From NCBI RefSeq assembly GCF_009731355.2, contig NZ_AP022810.1, positions 2,136,001 to 2,200,000 on the forward strand: DNA of 64,000 bases, given 5' to 3'. The position numbers and the translations under genes are program-made. This document shows positions 59,877 through 64,000 of the stretch, piece by piece (the stretch's first letter is position 1; each line of letters opens with the position of its first letter). Below the pieces are notes generated by a model that had not been told where the DNA came from, searched no databases, and saw only the letters and a list, made by a program, of their open reading frames with translations. Origin of the DNA: Desulfuromonas sp. AOP6. Lineage in GTDB: Bacteria > Desulfobacterota > Desulfuromonadia > Desulfuromonadales > SZUA-540.

Positions 59877-61403
59877 ATGGAAGACTGGCTGCAGGAGCTC
59901 TTTGCCTGGCTGCCGCAGGGCGGCAGTTACTATCTGCTTATCGCCTTCATCTCCCTCTTTGAATCCATCGTCGGCATCGGTCTGCTCATGCCGGGGAGTG
60001 TGCTGGTGGTCTTCGCCGGGTTCCTGGCCGCCAGCGGCAAAGGGGCGATCCTTCCCTTGATGGGGAGCGCCGCCTTCGGCGCCCTGCTTGGCGACTTGCT
60101 CAGCTTCTGGCTGGGAGCGAGGCTGGGGGCTCAGCTCATGAGGCGCCCCTTCCTGCATAAGCGTCGCGCCCTGGTCCACCGGGCGGAAGCTTTTTTCGCC
60201 ACGCATGGCGGCAAAAGCGTCTTTATGGGGCGCTTTACCGGCCCCATCCGCGGTTTCATCCCCTTTGTCGCCGGCAGCTCTCGCATGCGGGCGCTGCCCT
60301 TTGTCCTCTATACGCTGATCAGCGCCATCCTCTGGGGTCTCTGCTATCCGGGACTGGGCTACCTCGGCGGCGCCAGTTGGCAGCAGGTCCGGCGGCTGAC
60401 CGGGCAGCTGAGCCTGGCGGTGACGGCCTTGGTGGTGCTGCTGATTCTCAATGGCCTCTTCTGGAAAAAGTTGGCGCCGCGGCTGGTCGACCTGGGCACG
60501 CGCGGATGGTTGCGGCTGCGACGACAGGGTGAACGGCTTTTGCAGGGACCGACGGCGCAACGGTTGCAGCGCCGCTATCCCCTGCTCTGGCAGTTTCTGG
60601 CCGACCGTTTCAGCCTGCGCAAAGGGGCCGGTCTCTACCTGACCACGGGGCTGCTTTTCAGCGCCCTCTTCGCCGCTCTCTTCGTCGGACTGACCAACGC
60701 CATGCACATCCGGGAGCCTCTCTTTCGCTTCGATCTGTGGGTTTACGCGGAAGTGTCCAAGCTGAAGCATCCCGTAGCCGACGCCTTCTTCATGGCGGTC
60801 ACCACTCTGGGCAGTGCGGGAGCCGTGCTTATGCTGGCGCTGCTGGCCCTGTTCTGGCTGATGCTTTACCAGCGTTTTTTTTCGGCCACGATCCTCGCAG
60901 CCGGCACGCTGGGGGGTGAACTGCTCGTCTTTGCCCTCAAATTCGTCTTCGACCGTCCCCGCCCCGTCCCCCTGCTGCCCCACCTGGAGCCATTCAGCGC
61001 AAGCTTCCCCAGCGCCCACGCTTTTGTCGCCCTGGTCTTTTATGGATTATTGACCTATATGCTGCTCGACCATATCCGCGATTGGCAGTCGCGCGCGGTT
61101 CTGCTTTTTTGCGGCAGCTTCGTTGCCCTGCTCATCGGCTTTAGCCGCATCTATCTGGGCGTTCACTGGCTCAGTGACGTGCTGGCGGGCTTTGCCCTGG
61201 CGGCCATGTGGTTGACCTTTCTTATCACTGCCTCCGAAATTCGCCGCCGCTACGCCGGCGAATTTCCCTGGCATTCGCACTGGCCGCCCCTACAATTCCC
61301 TCGGGGGATACGGCTGGTGCTCCTGAGCCTGGGGATTGCCGCTGCAATAGGCGGCGTCACCCTGCTCATCCGTGCCCAATTGCTGCAAATGGGCTGGCCC
61401 TGA
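59877..61403 (+). CDS. DedA-PAP2 fusion membrane protein
   Basis: A 508-residue fusion. The N-terminal half (about 1-200) is a DedA/VTT-type domain with GSAAFGALLGDLLSFWLGAR and GRFTGPIRGFIPFVAGSSRM, linked to lipid-carrier recycling. The C-terminal half (about 245-480) is a PAP2 phosphatase with all three motifs: KFVFDRPRPVP, FPSAHAF and SRIYLGVHWLSDV. Together they suggest handling of a lipid pyrophosphate such as undecaprenyl pyrophosphate at the outer face of the inner membrane (inference). GAAAGGA precedes the ATG. Confidence 0.93.
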   Translation: MEDWLQELFAWLPQGGSYYLLIAFISLFESIVGIGLLMPGSVLVVFAGFLAASGKGAILPLMGSAAFGALLGDLLSFWLGARLGAQLMRRPFLHKRRALVHRAEAFFATHGGKSVFMGRFTGPIRGFIPFVAGSSRMRALPFVLYTLISAILWGLCYPGLGYLGGASWQQVRRLTGQLSLAVTALVVLLILNGLFWKKLAPRLVDLGTRGWLRLRRQGERLLQGPTAQRLQRRYPLLWQFLADRFSLRKGAGLYLTTGLLFSALFAALFVGLTNAMHIREPLFRFDLWVYAEVSKLKHPVADAFFMAVTTLGSAGAVLMLALLALFWLMLYQRFFSATILAAGTLGGELLVFALKFVFDRPRPVPLLPHLEPFSASFPSAHAFVALVFYGLLTYMLLDHIRDWQSRAVLLFCGSFVALLIGFSRIYLGVHWLSDVLAGFALAAMWLTFLITASEIRRRYAGEFPWHSHWPPLQFPRGIRLVLLSLGIAAAIGGVTLLIRAQLLQMGWP

Positions 61404-61471
61404 GACGTCAACTGTGATAGAGAATGAAGCCGAAAAACCCGACTCTTACCTAACGCATAAAAGGAATAGCC

Positions 61472-62497
61472 ATGAATATACGCATGCCTGCCGAATGGGA
61501 GAGACAGGACGGCGTCCTGCTGGCCTGGCCGCACCAGGACAGCGACTGGGAGCAGCACCTGGATGTGGTCGAACCGGTCTTTCAGCGGCTCGCCACCGAG
61601 ATCAGTCGTTTTGAGCGCGTCATTATTGTCGCCCCAGACGTCGAACGCGTCCGCACGCAACTCGCCCGCACCGACGCGGACATGACGCGCATCCGCCTCT
61701 ACACTATTCAAACCAACGACACCTGGTCGCGGGATTTCGGGGCCATCACGGTCCTGCGGGACGGCGCCCCCGTCCTTCTCGACTTCGGGTTCAACGGCTG
61801 GGGCCTCAAGTTCGCCGCCCATTACGACAATCAGGTTAACCAGGCGCTGGCCAAAGACGGCGCTTTCGGCTCCATACCCCTTGAAATCCCCGGGCTCATT
61901 CTCGAAGGAGGCAGCCTGGAAAGCGATGGCTGCGGCACCCTGCTGACCACGGCGGAATGCCTGCTGAACCCCAACCGCAATCCGCATCTCTCCCGGCCGG
62001 AAATCGAGACCCGGCTGAAGGCGCTGTTGGGATTCAACCACTTTTTATGGTTGGAAAACGGTTATCTTGCAGGCGACGACACCGACTCGCACATCGACAC
62101 CCTGGCTCGACTCTGCCCCGACGATACCATCGTCTACGTAACCTGCGACGATCCCGTCGATGAGCATTTCGAGGCCCTCAAGAAAATGGAGGCCGAGCTG
62201 CAAACCTTCCGTACGCGGGACGGCGCGCCCTACCGCCTGCTCCCCCTGCCCTGGCCGCGGGCCGCCTACGACGAGGACGGTGAGCGTCTGCCCGCCACTT
62301 ACGCCAATTTCCTGGTCATCAACGGAGCCGTGCTGGTACCGACCTATGAGGATGCCCGGGATGAACAGGCGCTGCAGGTCATCGCCGAGGCCTTCCCCGG
62401 CCGCGAAATCATCGGCGTCAACTGCCTGCCGCTGATTCTGCAGCACGGTTCCCTGCACTGCGTCACCATGCAGTTTCCCGAAGGAGTTCTGCCATGA
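61472..62497 (+). CDS. aguA: Agmatine deiminase
   Basis: Hydrolyses agmatine to N-carbamoylputrescine and ammonia. It belongs to the pentein fold: MPAEWERQDGVLLAWPHQ at the N-terminus, NDTWSRDFGAITV (substrate carboxylates), GGSLESDGCGTLLTT, the NGYLAGDDTDSHIDTLARL histidine region, and the catalytic Cys in HGSLHCVTMQFP near the C-terminus. At 341 residues it is standard length. Its stop overlaps the start of aguB, so the pair acts in series to make putrescine. Confidence 0.95.
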   Translation: MNIRMPAEWERQDGVLLAWPHQDSDWEQHLDVVEPVFQRLATEISRFERVIIVAPDVERVRTQLARTDADMTRIRLYTIQTNDTWSRDFGAITVLRDGAPVLLDFGFNGWGLKFAAHYDNQVNQALAKDGAFGSIPLEIPGLILEGGSLESDGCGTLLTTAECLLNPNRNPHLSRPEIETRLKALLGFNHFLWLENGYLAGDDTDSHIDTLARLCPDDTIVYVTCDDPVDEHFEALKKMEAELQTFRTRDGAPYRLLPLPWPRAAYDEDGERLPATYANFLVINGAVLVPTYEDARDEQALQVIAEAFPGREIIGVNCLPLILQHGSLHCVTMQFPEGVLP

Positions 62498-63375
62498 AAA
62501 ATCTCACCGTCGGACTGGTTCAGCAGTCCTGCAGCGCCGACCGCGAGGCCAACGTGCGCGCCAGTATGGAGGGGATCCGCCGCGCCGCCGATCAGGGTGC
62601 CGAGCTCGTCGTGCTGCAGGAGCTGCACACGGGGCTGTACTTCTGCCAGAGCGAGGACACCGCCTGCTTCGATCAGGCCGAGACCATTCCGGGTCCGTCG
62701 ACGGAAGAATTAGGCGCCCTGGCCAGAGAGCTGGGCATCGTGCTGGTGACTTCTCTTTTTGAAAAGCGAGCGCCGGGACTCTATCACAACACAGCGGTGG
62801 TGCTGGAGAAGGACGGCTCCATCGCCGGCATCTACCGAAAAATGCACATCCCCGATGACCCCGGCTACTACGAAAAATTCTACTTCACCCCCGGGGATCT
62901 GGGCTTTACCCCCATCGATACGTCCGTCGGTCGTCTGGGTGTACTCGTCTGCTGGGATCAGTGGTATCCGGAAGCTGCCCGCCTCATGGCCATGGCCGGC
63001 GCCGACCTGCTGATCTACCCCACAGCCATCGGCTGGGATCCCCGTGATGACCAGGAGGAACAGCAGCGGCAGCTGCAGGCCTGGGTCACCATTCAACGCA
63101 GCCACGCCGTGGCCAACGGCATCCCCGTCATCAGCGTCAACCGTGTTGGCTTCGAGTCCGCTCCAGAAGAGACAGGTGCCGGCGCCCAGTTCTGGGGACA
63201 CAGCTTTGTGGCCGGCTGTCAGGGAGAAATCATCGTGCAGGCGGGTGAGCGGGAAGAAGTTTTGCTGGCCGACCTGGACAGGGAACGCAGTGAGTCAGTG
63301 CGGCGCATCTGGCCTTTTCTGCGGGATCGGCGCATTGACGCCTACGCTGAGTTGACCAGGCGCTACCGGGACTAA
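62494..63375 (+). CDS. aguB: N-carbamoylputrescine amidase
   Basis: Hydrolyses N-carbamoylputrescine to putrescine, carbon dioxide and ammonia. Nitrilase superfamily with the Glu-Lys-Cys triad: Glu in LVVLQELHTGLYF, Lys in YRKMHIPDDPGYYEKFYF and Cys in LGVLVCWDQWYPEAARL. At 293 residues it is typical. The ATG overlaps the aguA stop (ATGA). Together with aguA it forms the arginine-derived route to putrescine; no arginine decarboxylase gene is in the window. Confidence 0.95.
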   Translation: MKNLTVGLVQQSCSADREANVRASMEGIRRAADQGAELVVLQELHTGLYFCQSEDTACFDQAETIPGPSTEELGALARELGIVLVTSLFEKRAPGLYHNTAVVLEKDGSIAGIYRKMHIPDDPGYYEKFYFTPGDLGFTPIDTSVGRLGVLVCWDQWYPEAARLMAMAGADLLIYPTAIGWDPRDDQEEQQRQLQAWVTIQRSHAVANGIPVISVNRVGFESAPEETGAGAQFWGHSFVAGCQGEIIVQAGEREEVLLADLDRERSESVRRIWPFLRDRRIDAYAELTRRYRD

Positions 63376-63405
63376 GGCATCAGTTTTTCAGAAAACAGGG
63401 GATTT

Positions 63406-64000
63406 TCAATATCGGAAAACCAGCCCCAGATTCAGGGCAAGGGAGGTCCAGCAGACCTCGTGAAGGCGCGTGGAGGCGACAGTGCCATCGGTGAGATAGA
63501 TGAGATCCGTGCCATCCTCGGCGCGCCAGTCACCGTAGGCCAGGACCAGCTCCAACCCCCAACGCGAATCCAGGGCGTATTTCCCCGTTACTTCGCCAAC
63601 CAGGCCATATCCCGTCGCCTCCTGGACAAAGCTTTTGGGATGCTGCATATCGCTGCGAAGATTCCAGTTCGCTTCGGCCCGGAAGTCGACCAGATGGAGT
63701 TCCAAACGCCCGGCAAGAGAGAAGCGCTCTACGGGGGAAAAGACCATTTCCACGCCCGTCCAGGGTCCGTGCCACTGGGTCTCATAGGTGCTGTCCAACC
63801 CAGGAAAAGGGCCGAGGGCAGGGACAGTCACCTCCCCTGCCCCGAAAAACTGGTCAGCAAGATCCTGTTCGGAAAGGACCTGCACTCCATCGTGCAGGGT
63901 CAGGTTCTGCGCGTGGTAGGAATAGCCGAGCAACGGCGTGATACGTAAGCGCCCACTGGCCAGAGGAAACTGCGGGCCACCGGCCAGAGACAGATCAAAC
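63406..64000 (-). CDS. Outer-membrane beta-barrel protein, C-terminal part
   Basis: The frame runs open to the window edge, so the N-terminus is missing; about 197 residues are visible. Alternating hydrophobic/polar strands with many aromatic residues (FSLAGRLELHLVDFRAEANW, WGLELVLAYGDWRAED) and a final strand LALNLGLVFRY ending in an aromatic residue are the mark of an outer-membrane barrel recognised by the Bam machinery. The loops resemble omptin-like or Protochlamydia-type porin families, but the match is uncertain and no protease residues can be assigned. Convergent with aguB, with 30 bases between. Confidence 0.75.
   Translation of the reverse strand, partial: FDLSLAGGPQFPLASGRLRITPLLGYSYHAQNLTLHDGVQVLSEQDLADQFFGAGEVTVPALGPFPGLDSTYETQWHGPWTGVEMVFSPVERFSLAGRLELHLVDFRAEANWNLRSDMQHPKSFVQEATGYGLVGEVTGKYALDSRWGLELVLAYGDWRAEDGTDLIYLTDGTVASTRLHEVCWTSLALNLGLVFRY

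Noticed and set aside
59436-61019. Minus-strand open frame of about 527 codons
   Set aside because: Antisense to the HD and DedA-PAP2 genes, both with intact motifs.
1-64000. CRISPR arrays, tRNA/rRNA genes, insertion sequences or prophage genes
   Set aside because: No regularly spaced repeats, transposase or integrase motifs, or RNA gene sequences were seen by reading; a covariance-model and repeat search would settle it.

Overview
The window looks like a chromosomal segment of a Desulfuromonadia / Geobacter-type deltaproteobacterium. The evidence is a complete type IVa pilus locus in the order pilB-T-C-S-R-A ... D-M-N-O-P-Q (read on the minus strand), which is the order known from Myxococcus and its relatives. 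The major pilin is split into a short helix-only PilA-N and a separate secreted PilA-C ('geopilin domain 2') partner, as in Geobacter. There are also two large minor-pilin/PilY1 clusters and several sigma-54-type promoters. No rRNA, tRNA, insertion sequence or CRISPR array was seen. No stretch longer than about 300 bases lacks a gene; the largest gaps, about 225 bases at 22004-22230 and 42844-43067, each hold a sigma-54-like promoter.

Layout. Positions 28-4981 (minus) hold accB, an Xaa-Pro aminopeptidase, aroQ, a roadblock (MglB-like) protein, a TPR protein, aroB and aroK. Positions 5073-10483 hold pilQ-P-O-N-M, with a sigma-54-like promoter in front of pilM and a small HTH regulator (own consensus sigma-70 promoter plus palindromic operator) just upstream; pilD follows at 10976. 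Positions 11787-16873 are a surface-sugar cassette embedded in the pil locus: GT9 glycosyltransferase, methyltransferase, CDP-alcohol phosphotransferase, cytidylyltransferase, an AT-rich GT2 gene and a decaprenyl-phosphate phosphoribosyltransferase-like UbiA enzyme. It runs into a GT-C/TPR membrane protein (16870-18621). Positions 18621-21273 encode an ABC transporter with an interposed TPR protein, which by position matches pilGHI of Myxococcus. Then come pilA-C, pilA-N, pilR, pilS, pilC, pilT and pilB up to 29485.

Positions 29586-35042 are housekeeping genes (aroE, ribF, rnr, a DUF1015 protein). Positions 35121-50322 hold two tandem, paralogous minor-pilin clusters, each with FimU/FimT-, PilV-, PilW-, PilX- and PilY1-type genes. 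The two large PilY1 proteins differ: one carries two golvesin-like modules, and the other is followed by an Ig-like lipoprotein. Each cluster starts with a sigma-54-like promoter. A two-component system with a sigma-54 activator (50510-53382) sits directly upstream of them. The right end holds a ferredoxin, an MFS transporter, an RND efflux pair, an HD-domain protein, a DedA-PAP2 fusion, the agmatine-to-putrescine pair aguA-aguB, and the C-terminal part of an outer-membrane barrel protein.

How it fits together (inference): PilM-N-O-P-Q form the alignment complex and secretin, PilB/PilT/PilC power assembly and retraction, and PilD processes PilA-N and the minor pilins. PilSR and a second sensor/activator pair probably drive the four sigma-54-like promoters, coupling core machine, major pilin and tip adhesins. 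The sugar cassette plus ABC genes may decorate or support the pilus.
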